39,204 nt of DNA from a virus. The stretch spans positions 1 through 39,204 of IMG/VR virus record IMGVR_UViG_3300034521_000046. One strand, written 5' to 3'. Shown piece after piece: positions 14,293 to 22,119 of this stretch. Position 1 is the stretch's first letter. Each line of letters opens with the position of its first letter. The notes under the pieces are model-generated. The model was not told the origin of the DNA, ran no database searches, and saw only the letters and a list, made by a program, of their open reading frames with translations. Both the position numbers and the translations under genes were made by a program.

Positions 14293-14636
14293 GTTAAAGC
14301 TTTTCGGTCTGCGATGATGGGGTCCCCGGAGTGACTGAAAAGCGACCCAGTTTTGAATGGGCGCTGCTTTTTGCAAAATTGCTGTGTAAAAATACTGACC
14401 TTTTGGTTCAGCGCTCATCCAAAAGCACTCCGTTATAATCCTGATAACCGTGGGTGGTTTGTTGGATGGAGTGCCTCTGAACAATAAAACTCTCGTTATA
14501 AAGGCTGCCATATGGCGGCCTTTTTCATTTCAGGCTCACGGGAATCATCCGCTACGTGCTTTGTTGATAAATCCAGCCAGTGAAGCCTGACCCTTTCATC
14601 ACACACAGCGCCATCCGAAGAATCGGAGGTGAGGCT
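14293..14636 (+). other. Late leader between tRNA genes and lysis cassette
   Basis: There is no supported gene here. An apparent minus-strand frame across it contains the product of reading a tRNA-Gly gene backwards and is rejected. The region has an inverted repeat GCACTCC/GGAGTGC (within 14431-14473) and the terminator at 14502-14525. The remainder to the holin ribosome site shows nothing I can name. Confidence 0.6.
14502..14525 (+). terminator. Rho-independent terminator upstream of lysis genes
   Basis: An 8-bp stem (14502-14509 with 14514-14521) with loop ATAT, followed by five T residues. Antitermination by Q would be needed for pR' transcripts to pass; it may help release the tRNA precursor. 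Confidence 0.75.
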
Positions 14637-14915
14637 ATGACCAGAATGAGCACCATTTACAGCAGACTTTCATATGGAACAGGCACCACGCTGACCGGCT
14701 GCGGTGTATCAGCGAAGGCATATGCCGAAACAGCTAAAACAGCAAAAGAGGTGTCCTGGATGTTGGCCGACAGAATTGCAGGGTTAAGCCTGAGCGACTG
14801 GGCAATTATTGTCGGTATCGCATGCACTGTTATCACCTGTGCAGTGAACTGGTATTACAGGAAAAAGGAAAGGGAGGACCGGCTTAATGGCAATGTCACC
14901 AAAGCTGAAGAATAA
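14637..14915 (+). CDS. S: Holin, S21-like with possible dual start
   Basis: A 92-residue lysis protein. GGAGGT precedes ATG 14637 by six bases, and a second ATG lies three codons later (Met-Thr-Arg-Met), echoing the Met-Lys-Ser-Met dual start of the phage 21 holin/antiholin pair. A weakly hydrophobic N-terminal region (SYGTGTTLTGCGVSAKAYA) precedes a clear membrane helix WAIIVGIACTVITCAVNWYY and a charged tail [11 protein letters not shown]. It overlaps the endolysin start by 29 bases. It should permeabilise or depolarise the membrane and activate the SAR endolysin. Confidence 0.8.
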   Translation: MTRMSTIYSRLSYGTGTTLTGCGVSAKAYAETAKTAKEVSWMLADRIAGLSLSDWAIIVGIACTVITCAVNWYYRKKEREDRLNGNVTKAEE

Positions 14916-15435
14916 ACTGAGCGCAGCGGTCATTGGTTTGATTCTTGCGGGGGCTTCTGCACCTGTGATTCTCGATCAGTTTCTGGATGAGAAAGAGGGT
15001 AATAGCACTGCAGCGTACAAGGACGGCTCTGGTATATGGACAATTTGCCGTGGCGCCACGATGGTTGATGGTAAGCCGGTAGTGCAGGGCATGAAGCTGT
15101 CTGCTGAGAAATGCGCCCAGGTAAACGCCATTGAGCGCGATAAAGCGCTGGCGTGGGTTGACCGAAATATCAAGGTACCACTGACCGAACCACAGAAAGC
15201 GGGTATCGCTTCTTTCTGCCCATATAACATCGGCCCCGGAAAATGTTTCCCGTCTACGTTCTATAAGCGAATTAATGCTGGCGACCGTAAAGGAGCCTGT
15301 GAAGCTATTCGCTGGTGGATTAAAGACGGTGGTCGCGATTGTCGTCTGACCAAAGGCCAGAAAAATGGCTGCTATGGACAGGTAGAAAGGCGAGACCAGG
15401 AAAGCGCGCTGGCGTGCTGGGGGGGAGACCAGTGA
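14887..15435 (+). CDS. R: SAR endolysin (glycoside hydrolase 24, R21-like)
   Basis: A 182-residue muramidase. The N-terminal weakly hydrophobic, Ala/Gly-rich segment (about residues 12-30, [18 protein letters not shown]) preceded by lysines is a signal-arrest-release anchor. The catalytic triad Glu37-(8)-Asp46-(5)-Thr52 appears in DEKEG, YKDGSG and WTICRG. Cys54, as in R21, may participate in disulfide regulation with other cysteines. It is secreted by Sec as a membrane-tethered inactive enzyme and released upon membrane depolarisation, fitting the pinholin-like holin next to it. ATG 14887 is chosen with GGGAGG nine bases upstream. Confidence 0.92.
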   Translation: MAMSPKLKNKLSAAVIGLILAGASAPVILDQFLDEKEGNSTAAYKDGSGIWTICRGATMVDGKPVVQGMKLSAEKCAQVNAIERDKALAWVDRNIKVPLTEPQKAGIASFCPYNIGPGKCFPSTFYKRINAGDRKGACEAIRWWIKDGGRDCRLTKGQKNGCYGQVERRDQESALACWGGDQ

Positions 15436-15950
15436 GCCTGCGCTATCAGTTCATTGCCATTTCGCTGCTGGTGGCCGTCGCATTCATCGGCGGAAATGCC
15501 TGGAGTAACCGCGGCTGGGAAAAGAAGTGGGCGGAACGTGACAGCGAGGAATCATCGCAAACAGCGAACGCGCAGACCGCCGCCCGCATGATTGAGCAAG
15601 GGCGAGCCGTCGCCCGTGAAGAGGCTGTGAAAGATGCACAACAACAAGCGGCAAAAGCTGCTGCCACTGCTGCTGGTCTGTCTGCCACTGTTAGCCAGTT
15701 GCGCACCGAAGCAACAAAGCTTGCCACCCGCCTGGACGCCGCAAAGCACACCGCAGATCTTGCCGCTGCCGTCAGAAGCAAAACAGCCGGAGCCGATGCC
15801 AGAATGCTCGCCGACATGCTCGGAAGTCTTGCAGCAGAAGCTAAACGTTATGCTGGAATCGCTGACGAACGCTACAACGCCGGAATGACGTGTGAGCGGA
15901 TTTACGACTCGGTGAGAGATTCAAACAACAAGCCTATAGCCTCGCAATAG
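15432..15950 (+). CDS. Rz: Rz inner-membrane spanin subunit
   Basis: GTG 15432 overlaps the endolysin stop (GTGA) and has GGGGGAG just upstream; an in-frame upstream extension is not needed. The 172-residue product has one N-terminal membrane anchor ([18 protein letters not shown]) and a long periplasmic coiled coil rich in Ala, Gln and Glu. It pairs with Rz1 to span the periplasm and fuse inner and outer membranes during lysis. Confidence 0.9.
   Translation: MSLRYQFIAISLLVAVAFIGGNAWSNRGWEKKWAERDSEESSQTANAQTAARMIEQGRAVAREEAVKDAQQQAAKAAATAAGLSATVSQLRTEATKLATRLDAAKHTADLAAAVRSKTAGADARMLADMLGSLAAEAKRYAGIADERYNAGMTCERIYDSVRDSNNKPIASQ
15634..15888 (+). CDS. Rz1: Rz1 outer-membrane spanin lipoprotein (nested in Rz)
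   Basis: An 84-residue ORF wholly inside Rz in another frame. A signal peptide ([19 protein letters not shown]) ends in lipobox LASC, with lipidated Cys23, followed by a Pro-rich mature part (PEPMPECSP). Nesting in Rz and the lipobox are diagnostic of lambda-type two-component spanins. Confidence 0.92.
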   Translation: MHNNKRQKLLPLLLVCLPLLASCAPKQQSLPPAWTPQSTPQILPLPSEAKQPEPMPECSPTCSEVLQQKLNVMLESLTNATTPE

Positions 15951-15961
15951 CGGGGCTTTTT
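15938..15961 (+). terminator. Rho-independent terminator after Rz
   Basis: Stem AGCCTCGC/GCGGGGCT with loop AATA and a following T run. It overlaps the end of Rz and ends the lysis operon in the absence of antitermination. Confidence 0.8.
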
Positions 15962-15979
15962 AACAACTGAGGAATGAGC

Positions 15980-16177
15980 ATGACAGTAGTTCTTACAGCA
16001 AAACAGATTGAAGACCTGGCTTCCTTCGCAAAAGAAGATGGCCAGCCCCAATACACCATCACAACTGGGACAATCCCTGAGTTCGAAGCTGATGATGGTG
16101 AGGTTATCCCTGAGTACACCGGGCTGATTGCCTATTCCGAGTCACTTGAGCACGGTGTGTTACAACTCGACGACTAG
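15980..16177 (+). CDS. Hypothetical small acidic protein (65 aa)
   Basis: ATG 15980 is preferred, since GAGGA nearly touches the ATG at 15974. The product is acidic (PEFEADDGEVIPEY, HGVLQLDD), with an N-terminal helix TAKQIEDLASFAKEDG; soluble and without a known domain. It lies between the lysis cassette and the accessory module near cos. Confidence 0.6.
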   Translation: MTVVLTAKQIEDLASFAKEDGQPQYTITTGTIPEFEADDGEVIPEYTGLIAYSESLEHGVLQLDD

Positions 16178-16180
16178 CGG

Positions 16181-16217
16181 CATTACAGCAGGCATTCCCC
16201 GAGTGCCTGCGATAATG
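16181..16217 (+). other. Strong RNA hairpin upstream of a moron-like gene
   Basis: Outer arms CATTA/TAATG, a two-base internal loop, and a 7-bp stem GCAGGCA/TGCCTGC around a nine-base loop. A short A-run precedes the promoter candidate, but no T run follows, so it is not a standard terminator on this strand. Confidence 0.5.
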
Positions 16218-16229
16218 CAAAAAACATTT

Positions 16230-16259
16230 TTGACATAACCCATTTGGTGGGAGGATAAC
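16230..16259 (+). promoter_or_regulatory. Candidate autonomous sigma70 promoter
   Basis: Perfect -35 TTGACA (16230-16235), an 18-base spacer, and -10 GATAAC (16254-16259), about 23 bases before the next ATG. With the terminator at 16569 it makes the enclosed gene an independent unit. Confidence 0.55.
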
Positions 16260-16282
16260 ATTCCACACAAACAGGAGGTTGT

Positions 16283-16549
16283 ATGTTGAAAGGTATTAGT
16301 GCTTTAGATAAATGGCTCGTTCGTTCCACTTGGCATACAGGTCATACTAACGATCTGGAAATGTTCTTTCGCGCTGTGAAAGAGATTATTGCCAAAAACC
16401 CGGACGCCTTACTCCATGAATCCGAGATTGCCGCTTACATTAAAAGCTTTCAATCCGGAAAGTTTGATGCAAGTGAGCTTGAACGTTTAGCAACAGAATA
16501 TTCGCAAAAAGCAGAATTAATTTCTGACTACGTGATGCTCACTAAGTAA
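16283..16549 (+). CDS. Moron-like gene, unknown 88-aa protein
   Basis: A soluble helical protein with ALDKWLVRSTWHTGHTNDLE near the N-terminus and FDASELERLATEYSQKAELI near the C-terminus. AGGAGG is placed six bases upstream of ATG 16283. It is bracketed by its own promoter (16230-16259) and terminator (16569-16597) in the middle of the late region, so it may be expressed in the lysogen. No family is recognised. Such isolated units often alter the host phenotype or block superinfection; this is inference from organisation only. Confidence 0.65.
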   Translation: MLKGISALDKWLVRSTWHTGHTNDLEMFFRAVKEIIAKNPDALLHESEIAAYIKSFQSGKFDASELERLATEYSQKAELISDYVMLTK

Positions 16550-16568
16550 TCCGTTCCCATTCTTATCT

Positions 16569-16597
16569 AGCCACTGGTATTTGCTGGTGGCTTTTTT
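16569..16597 (+). terminator. Rho-independent terminator of the moron-like gene
   Basis: Stem AGCCAC/GTGGCT (16569-16574 with 16587-16592) extended by G-U pairs, followed by six T residues. Confidence 0.8.
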
Positions 16598-16637
16598 ATG
16601 CGCATCGCACGCGCACATCAAAGAAAGTCTTTCAGTA

Positions 16638-16691
16638 GTGAGCCTGGGTAAACCGTTAACTTTCGGCGGTTTTACCGTGCGACAGGCTCAC
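16638..16691 (+). other. Long imperfect hairpin (54 nt), possible structured RNA or site
   Basis: GTGAGCCTG (16638-16646) is perfectly complementary to CAGGCTCAC (16683-16691). Inside, GGTAAA/TTTACC and CCG/CGG continue the helix, with one bulge and a 6-base asymmetric loop, about 18 pairs in total. It lies between a terminator and the 57-aa gene and has no T run. Confidence 0.6.
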
Positions 16692-16709
16692 GTCTAAAAG
16701 GAAATAGCT

Positions 16710-16883
16710 ATGCAATTCGGCAAAAAATCAAAGTCAGGATTGAGGATGTTTATTCGCAATGACGGGATAATCATCAGCGATAAAAAAGGAAAAACGCGCA
16801 TTGTTATGGGTGTACTTGGTGACGATAAACATGTCTTACGCAGTGGTCGTCCTTCTACCTTCAACCAGTTAGGCCGCGCTTAA
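16710..16883 (+). CDS. Small basic protein (57 aa), unknown
   Basis: A 57-codon gene with AAAGGAAA about seven bases before ATG 16710. The protein is strongly basic at its start (QFGKKSKSGLRMFIRNDG) with a predicted beta structure (GIIISDKKGKTRIVMGVLGD). No family recognised. The strong hairpin directly upstream could influence its translation. Good spacing to the next ribosome-binding site suggests co-expression with the following gene. Confidence 0.55.
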   Translation: MQFGKKSKSGLRMFIRNDGIIISDKKGKTRIVMGVLGDDKHVLRSGRPSTFNQLGRA

Positions 16884-16896
16884 AAAGGAGTGAATA

Positions 16897-17628
16897 ATGG
16901 CTGAGAAAATTATTACACTATCTGGCGCTGCTACTGACGTGCTCTATGCACTATTTTACCGCGGGGCATTGCTGTCTGGTGACCTGCCGTCTAAATCTGG
17001 TGCCGCCGAACTTCGCGAGCTGGGCTTTGCCGAAACCAGATACACAGCGACGGAATACCAGAAAGAAAATCACTTTACCTTTCTGACATCAGAAGGGCAG
17101 AAATTTGCCGTTGAGCACCTGGTCAATACTCGCTTTGGTACGCAGCAATATTGCGCTTCGATGTCGCTTGGTGTTGAGGTTGATACCTCTGCCGCACAAA
17201 AGACAATCGACGAGTTATACCAGCGCATTCACCGTAACACCCTCGCCTTCGAACTTTTTCGCAATGGAGAGTCATTCATCAAGGATGCCACTATCTCCGG
17301 TGGTGCTATCCGCGCAGGGGCAATAGAAACATCTCAGCCGGTGACCAATATCTACAACATCAGCTTTGGTGTTCACAGTGATGAGCTAGCGCAGAACAAG
17401 GTAGCTATCAGCACCGATAAGTTCGAAGTTAAATCTGGTGTTGATACCAATCTCAAATCGGTGCTCGAAAACACGCTGAAAAATGTTGCTGAATGTGCGG
17501 CGCGTGATGTTGCAAAGCAAGTGGCAGCAAACCAGAAAGCGATGGATGAATTAACTTCACATGTCCGCAAGGCCATCATGATGGAATGTTTCCCCGGTGG
17601 TGTTATCTGGCGGCAGTGCCGTCGATAG
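16897..17628 (+). CDS. Unknown 243-aa protein beside cos
   Basis: The N-terminus (about 1-80) looks like a winged-helix or small alpha/beta domain (TDVLYALFYRGALLSGDLPS, then AAELRELGFAETRYTATEYQ). The centre has TIDELYQRIHRN and FIKDATISGGAIRAG, the latter resembling the repeated turns found near the C-terminus of gpJ-like tail proteins. A helical C-terminus (ENTLKNVAECAARDVAKQVA) ends just before cos. GGAG is about six bases before ATG 16897. No family is recognised, and a virion or packaging role is not established. Confidence 0.6.
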   Translation: MAEKIITLSGAATDVLYALFYRGALLSGDLPSKSGAAELRELGFAETRYTATEYQKENHFTFLTSEGQKFAVEHLVNTRFGTQQYCASMSLGVEVDTSAAQKTIDELYQRIHRNTLAFELFRNGESFIKDATISGGAIRAGAIETSQPVTNIYNISFGVHSDELAQNKVAISTDKFEVKSGVDTNLKSVLENTLKNVAECAARDVAKQVAANQKAMDELTSHVRKAIMMECFPGGVIWRQCRR

Positions 17629-17635
17629 CATTCAA

Positions 17636-17652
17636 TTGATAATTATTATCAA
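17636..17652. promoter_or_regulatory. 17-bp palindrome with perfect Fur-box core, upstream of cos
   Basis: TTGATAAT, T, ATTATCAA. The inner part fits the 7-1-7 Fur model TGATAATnATTATCA exactly. It lies about 30 bases left of the packaging cut site, in the region where lambda has cosQ. It could be a Fur site or a packaging-related palindrome. Confidence 0.5.
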
Positions 17653-17682
17653 AAGGTACTCCCGGAGGGGGACCCTGCCACG

Positions 17683-17694
17683 GGGCGGCGTGCT
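17683..17694. other. cos: Cohesive-end site cosN
   Basis: GGGCGGCGTGCT followed by CGCGG corresponds to lambda GGGCGGCGACCT followed by CGCGG; by homology this is the 12-base 5' overhang. The terminase genes follow directly, and the region to 17799 holds no other gene. It should be the place where concatemers are cut and packaging begins. Confidence 0.85.
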
Positions 17695-17811
17695 CGCGGA
17701 AAACGGCTAGTTTTTCAGATCTAAGGTCATCATCATCATTTGCGCAGGTTATTGATCTCATTGGAGGCGATTTCGTGCAGATGTCGAATCGTTTAAAAAG
17801 TGTTCACCATC

Positions 17812-18300
17812 ATGGACCAGGAAATTGCCACTTTAAAACTGAATATCAACCAGTTGGCGGGGATCACTGGCGTACACCGTCAGACGGTTGCCGCCAGGCT
17901 GAAAAATATTGAACCGGCACCAGGTAGCAACAGCAAATTAAAGCTTTACCTGATCACCGACATTCTGACCGAACTGATGATCCCCACTGTGTCAGCCAAT
18001 ATCGATGACATGCTGCCATCGGACAGGCTTTCCCACTGGAAAGCGGAGAATGAGCGACTCAAGTTTGAGCAGGATACGGGGCAGCTCATTCCCGCTGATG
18101 AAGTGGCGCGCGAATTCTCATTGATGGCGAAAGCCGTCGTCATGGTACTTGAAACCCTCCCTGATGTACTTGAGCGTGACTGTGCATTAACGCCTGTTGC
18201 GGTTTCTCGCGTGCAGAGCGTTATTGATGACCTGCGCGATCAGATGGCGGAGAGGGTGCAGGACGCTGAAGCAGAGGAGGAAGAGCCAGAGGAGGACTGA
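17812..18300 (+). CDS. terS: Terminase small subunit (Nu1-like, DUF1441 type)
   Basis: A DNA-binding subunit that recognises cos. It has an N-terminal helix-turn-helix (LNINQLAGITGVHRQTVAAR), a central helical part (LSHWKAENERLKFEQDTGQL) and an acidic tail (AEAEEEEPEED) likely contacting the large subunit. ATG 17812 and in-frame GTG 17800 both lack a ribosome site. The only good one (GGAGG at 17763-17767) serves a start at 17775/17781 in a different frame that enters this gene. A single-base change in the AAAAA run at 17795-17799 would join them, so the true N-terminus may be longer or frameshifted. Confidence 0.85.
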   Translation: MDQEIATLKLNINQLAGITGVHRQTVAARLKNIEPAPGSNSKLKLYLITDILTELMIPTVSANIDDMLPSDRLSHWKAENERLKFEQDTGQLIPADEVAREFSLMAKAVVMVLETLPDVLERDCALTPVAVSRVQSVIDDLRDQMAERVQDAEAEEEEPEED

Positions 18301-20402
18301 TGGCAAAGCGGGCATCCGCCAGAGGCATCCGCCGCGATGTTTCCGGTATCTTACGTGCCCCGCGTCGAATGCAGGTGGCCGATGCGGTCAGTACTTATAT
18401 GCGCGTGCCGATGGGGGCGGGTAACTCCGTTCCATGGGATCCGGATCTGGCACCTTACGTGATTGAACCGATGAACTGCCTGGCATCGCGTGAATATGAC
18501 GCGGTAGTGTTTGTTGGTCCGGCGCGAACGGGTAAAACCATTGGTCTGATTGATGGCTGGATTGTTTACAACGTTGTCTGTGATCCGGCTGATATGCTCC
18601 TGATTCAGATGACTGAGGAAAAGGCGCGCGAGCACTCCAAAAAGCGTCTTGATCGTACATTCCGTTGCAGCCCTGAAGTGAAATCCCGACTGAGCCCGCG
18701 GCGTAATGATAACAACGTATATGACCGCACGTTTCGCGCCGGGAACTACCTGAAAATCGGCTGGCCATCGGTCAATATCATGTCCTCATCGGACTATAAA
18801 TGCGTGGCACTGACCGACTATGACCGTTTCCCGGAAGACATTGACGGGGAAGGTGACGCCTTTTCACTGGCATCAAAGCGAACAACAACGTTCATGTCGT
18901 CAGGTATGACACTGGTTGAGAGTTCGCCGGGCCGCGACATACGTGACACAAAATGGCGCCGTAGCTCACCGCATGAAGCACCTCCTTCAACGGGGATTCT
19001 GGCGCTGTACAACCGTGGTGATCGCCGTCGCCTTTACTGGCCGTGCCCACATTGCGGTGAATATTTCCAGCCTGAAATGGACAATATGACAGGTTACCGC
19101 GATATCGCGGACCCTGTTCAGGCCAGCGAGAAAGCCTGTCTTCAATGCCCTGCCTGTAAAGAGCACATCACTGCGGATATGAAGCGTTCGCTCAATATGA
19201 AAGGGAAGTGGCTGCGGGATGGGCAAACCATCGACAACGATGGTGTTATCACTGGGGAAGGGCGACGCTCGCGCATTGCCTCCTTCTGGATGGAAGGCCC
19301 TGCCGCCGCGTACCAGACCTGGGCGCAGCTCATCTATAAATTTCTTACCGCTGAGCAGGACTATCAGGCCACTGGCAGCGAGGAAGCACTGAAGACGGTA
19401 ATCAACACCGACTTTGGGCGTCCGTATCTTCCTCGCTCCAGCATGGAACAGCGCAAAAGTGAACTGCTTGAGCAGCGTGCGGAGGTTGTACCAAAGCGCT
19501 CTGTTCCGGACGGGGTTTGTTTCCTTATGGCGACCGTCGATGTTCAGGCGGGGCGCAACCGGCGTTTTGTTGTACAGGTTACTGGCTACGGCAGCATGGG
19601 AGAGCGCTGGCTGGTGGACCGCTACAATATCAGGCAGTCGATGCGCTATGACGCCAATGGCGAGAGCCAGCAGATTGACCCGGCAAGCTATCCGGAAGAC
19701 TGGGATTTATTGCTGACCGATGTGTTTAACAAAGCCTGGCCAATGGCATCGGATCCGACTAGGTGTATGCGGCTGATGGCGATGGCCGTTGACTCCGGCG
19801 GTGAGGATGGTGTGACCGACAACGCTTATAAATTCTGGCGTAAGTGTCGTCGTGAAGGACTAGGAAAACAGATTTACCTGTTCAAAGGCGACAGTGTCCG
19901 CCGATCCAAACTTATCTCCCGAACCTTTCCTGATAATACCGGACGTTCAAGCCGACGGGCACAGGCTTCTGGTGATGTCCCGCTTTACTTGATCCAGACC
20001 GACGCACTTAAAGACCGGGTGAACAACGCTTTGTGGCGTGATTCACCAGGCCCTGGCTATGTGCATTTCCCTGACTGGCTAGACAGCTGGTTTTACGATG
20101 AACTGACCTATGAGGAGCGATCGACTGATGGCAAATGGAGTAAGCCGGGACGTGGTGCAAACGAAGCATTTGACCTGCTGGTCTACGCTGATGCGCTCGC
20201 CATCCTCCACGGCTACGAGAAAATCAAATGGCCCGCTGCTCCTGAGTGGGCGAGGCGGGAAACCTGGCTGGAGAACGCGCCGCCGGAAGCTGGCGAAGCG
20301 GCATCCCAGACACCAGAACCAGTACCCACCAAAAAACGGAAGCGGAAAAAGCCCGTAACCGATGATTCTAACCCCTGGAGTACATCAGGAGGATGGTTGT
20401 GA
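18300..20402 (+). CDS. A: Terminase large subunit (lambda gpA-like)
   Basis: A 700-residue packaging motor and cos endonuclease. The N-terminal ATPase has Walker A GPARTGKT (73-80) and a Walker B region CVALTDYDRFPED (168-180). Cysteine pairs CPHC (249-252) and C280/CPAC (283-286) suggest zinc binding. A C-terminal nuclease domain begins around ATVDVQAGRN (about 407). A basic tail (TKKRKRKKP) is followed by a short portal-binding type end. It overlaps terS (TGATG) and gpW (GTGA). It acts with TerS at cos and docks on the portal. Confidence 0.95.
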   Translation: MAKRASARGIRRDVSGILRAPRRMQVADAVSTYMRVPMGAGNSVPWDPDLAPYVIEPMNCLASREYDAVVFVGPARTGKTIGLIDGWIVYNVVCDPADMLLIQMTEEKAREHSKKRLDRTFRCSPEVKSRLSPRRNDNNVYDRTFRAGNYLKIGWPSVNIMSSSDYKCVALTDYDRFPEDIDGEGDAFSLASKRTTTFMSSGMTLVESSPGRDIRDTKWRRSSPHEAPPSTGILALYNRGDRRRLYWPCPHCGEYFQPEMDNMTGYRDIADPVQASEKACLQCPACKEHITADMKRSLNMKGKWLRDGQTIDNDGVITGEGRRSRIASFWMEGPAAAYQTWAQLIYKFLTAEQDYQATGSEEALKTVINTDFGRPYLPRSSMEQRKSELLEQRAEVVPKRSVPDGVCFLMATVDVQAGRNRRFVVQVTGYGSMGERWLVDRYNIRQSMRYDANGESQQIDPASYPEDWDLLLTDVFNKAWPMASDPTRCMRLMAMAVDSGGEDGVTDNAYKFWRKCRREGLGKQIYLFKGDSVRRSKLISRTFPDNTGRSSRRAQASGDVPLYLIQTDALKDRVNNALWRDSPGPGYVHFPDWLDSWFYDELTYEERSTDGKWSKPGRGANEAFDLLVYADALAILHGYEKIKWPAAPEWARRETWLENAPPEAGEAASQTPEPVPTKKRKRKKPVTDDSNPWSTSGGWL

Positions 20403-20614
20403 ACCGTGTTGATATTGAAGCCATGATCCAGCGATATACCGAAGCCGAAATGGCGGTGCTGGAAGGCAAAACTATCCGTTTCAATGGGCAGGAAATGACG
20501 ATGGAGAACCTGTCTGAAATCCGAAAAGGGCGTCAGGAGTGGGAGCGTCGGCTCTCTTCTCTTATTTCTCATCGCCGCGGGCGACCCGGTTACCGACTGG
20601 CGAGGTTTGAATGA
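20399..20614 (+). CDS. W: Head-tail joining protein gpW
   Basis: A 71-residue protein starting with GTG 20399, which overlaps the terL stop (GTGA) and has AGGAGG six bases upstream. The pattern VDIEAMIQRYTEAEMAVLEG, then GKTIRFNGQEMTMENL fits the gpW fold, two helices and a beta hairpin. It is added to the filled head before tail joining. Its own end overlaps the portal start. Confidence 0.88.
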   Translation: MNRVDIEAMIQRYTEAEMAVLEGKTIRFNGQEMTMENLSEIRKGRQEWERRLSSLISHRRGRPGYRLARFE

Positions 20615-22119
20615 GCCTTTTAGATGATGCGATTGGGGTCTTTTCGCCAGGCTGGAAAGCAGCCCGTATGCAGGCGCGCGCGAAAATCAGGGCATATGAA
20701 GCCGTTACCCCGACCAGAACGCACAAAGGGCGCCGTGAAAATCGTTCAGCTGATCAGCTCAGCAAAATGGGGGCGGTATCACTGCGGGAGCAGGCCAGGT
20801 GGCTCGATAACAATCACGATCTGGTGATTGGGGTATTCGATAAGCTGGAAGAGCGGGTGGTTGGGAAAGCCGGAATTATTGTTGAACCCCATCCCAAACT
20901 GATGAACGGTAAAATCGCCAAAAAGCTGGCAGATCAGATCCGTAATAAATGGGCAGAATGGTCTGTCAGGCCTGATGTCACGAACCAGTTTACCCGCCCG
21001 ATGCTTGAGCGCCTGATGTTGCGCACCTGGCTGCGGGATGGCGAAGTGTTTGCCCAGCTTGTCAGTGGAACCGGGAATGGTCTTACGCCGGCAGCCGGTA
21101 TCCCTTTCTGGCTTGAAGCGCTTGAACCCGATTTTATTCCCATGAACAGCGATGCTGCCAGCCAGCTTAATCAGGGGGTATTCGTCGACAACTGGGGCAG
21201 ACCAAGGAAATATCAGGTTTATAAAAGCCTGCCCGTTTCAGGCCGTCAGCTTGATACCAAAGAAGTGGATGCGGAAAACATGCTGCATCTTAAATTTGTC
21301 CGCCGTCTGCACCAGACCCGGGGCGTATCGATGCTATCCGGTGTACTGATGCGTCTGAGCGCACTTAAAGAGTATGAAGATGCTGAGCTCACCGCCGCAC
21401 GTATTGCTGCTGCGCTGGGTATGTACATCAAAAAGGGAGACGGGCAAAGCTTCGAAGAGAGTAACAGTTCTTCCGATGATGATGATCGGGAAGTGATGAT
21501 TCAACCAGGCATCATTTATGACGATCTGAAGCCTGGTGAAGATATCGGCATGGTGAAATCTGACCGGCCCAATCCTAACCTTGAAACCTTCCGTAATGGG
21601 CAACTTCGCGCTGTCGCAGCAGGCAGCCGACTCAGCTTTTCAAGCACAGCCAGAAACTACAACGGCACCTACAGCGCGCAGCGGCAGGAACTGGTGGAAT
21701 CAACAGATGGCTATCTCATTTTACAGGACTGGTTTATTGGCGCGGTGACCCGGCCAATGTACCGCGCCTGGCTGAAAATGGCGGTGGCCGCTGGCGAGAT
21801 TAAATTACCCCGCGGTCTGGATATGGAGTCGCTGTACTCGGCGGTGTATTCCGGCCCTGTTATGCCGTGGATCGATCCGGTTAAAGAGGCCAATGCCTGG
21901 AAGTTACAGATCCGGGGCGGAGCGGCAACGGAATCCGACTGGGTCCGCGCCAGCGGACGTAACCCGAACGATGTGAAGGCGCGCCGGAAGGCAGAGATCG
22001 ACGAAAACAAAGAGATGGGGCTGGTGTTTGACACTGACCCTGCTAATGACAAAGGAGGCACAAGTGCCGAAGCCAAAGAACCGGGCGCACCACCGTCCGA
22101 AAGCCAGCGCAAAAAGTAA
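20611..22119 (+). CDS. B: Portal protein (lambda gpB-like)
   Basis: A 502-residue protein of the lambda portal family. The clip and stem region lies mid-protein, with recognisable segments LREQARWLDNNHDLVIGV, LRDGEVFAQLVSG and VRRLHQTRGVSMLSGVLMRL. The C-terminal part SAEAKEPGAPP is low in order. It forms the dodecameric DNA channel at one vertex of the capsid. ATGA overlap with gpW and a 56-base overlap with the protease-capsid gene support co-translation. Confidence 0.93.
   Translation: MSLLDDAIGVFSPGWKAARMQARAKIRAYEAVTPTRTHKGRRENRSADQLSKMGAVSLREQARWLDNNHDLVIGVFDKLEERVVGKAGIIVEPHPKLMNGKIAKKLADQIRNKWAEWSVRPDVTNQFTRPMLERLMLRTWLRDGEVFAQLVSGTGNGLTPAAGIPFWLEALEPDFIPMNSDAASQLNQGVFVDNWGRPRKYQVYKSLPVSGRQLDTKEVDAENMLHLKFVRRLHQTRGVSMLSGVLMRLSALKEYEDAELTAARIAAALGMYIKKGDGQSFEESNSSSDDDDREVMIQPGIIYDDLKPGEDIGMVKSDRPNPNLETFRNGQLRAVAAGSRLSFSSTARNYNGTYSAQRQELVESTDGYLILQDWFIGAVTRPMYRAWLKMAVAAGEIKLPRGLDMESLYSAVYSGPVMPWIDPVKEANAWKLQIRGGAATESDWVRASGRNPNDVKARRKAEIDENKEMGLVFDTDPANDKGGTSAEAKEPGAPPSESQRKK

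Noticed and set aside
17790-17800. Canonical -1 slippery heptamer T TTA AAA near terS
   Set aside because: A -1 slip would enter the wrong frame; terS is in the +1 frame relative to the upstream start.
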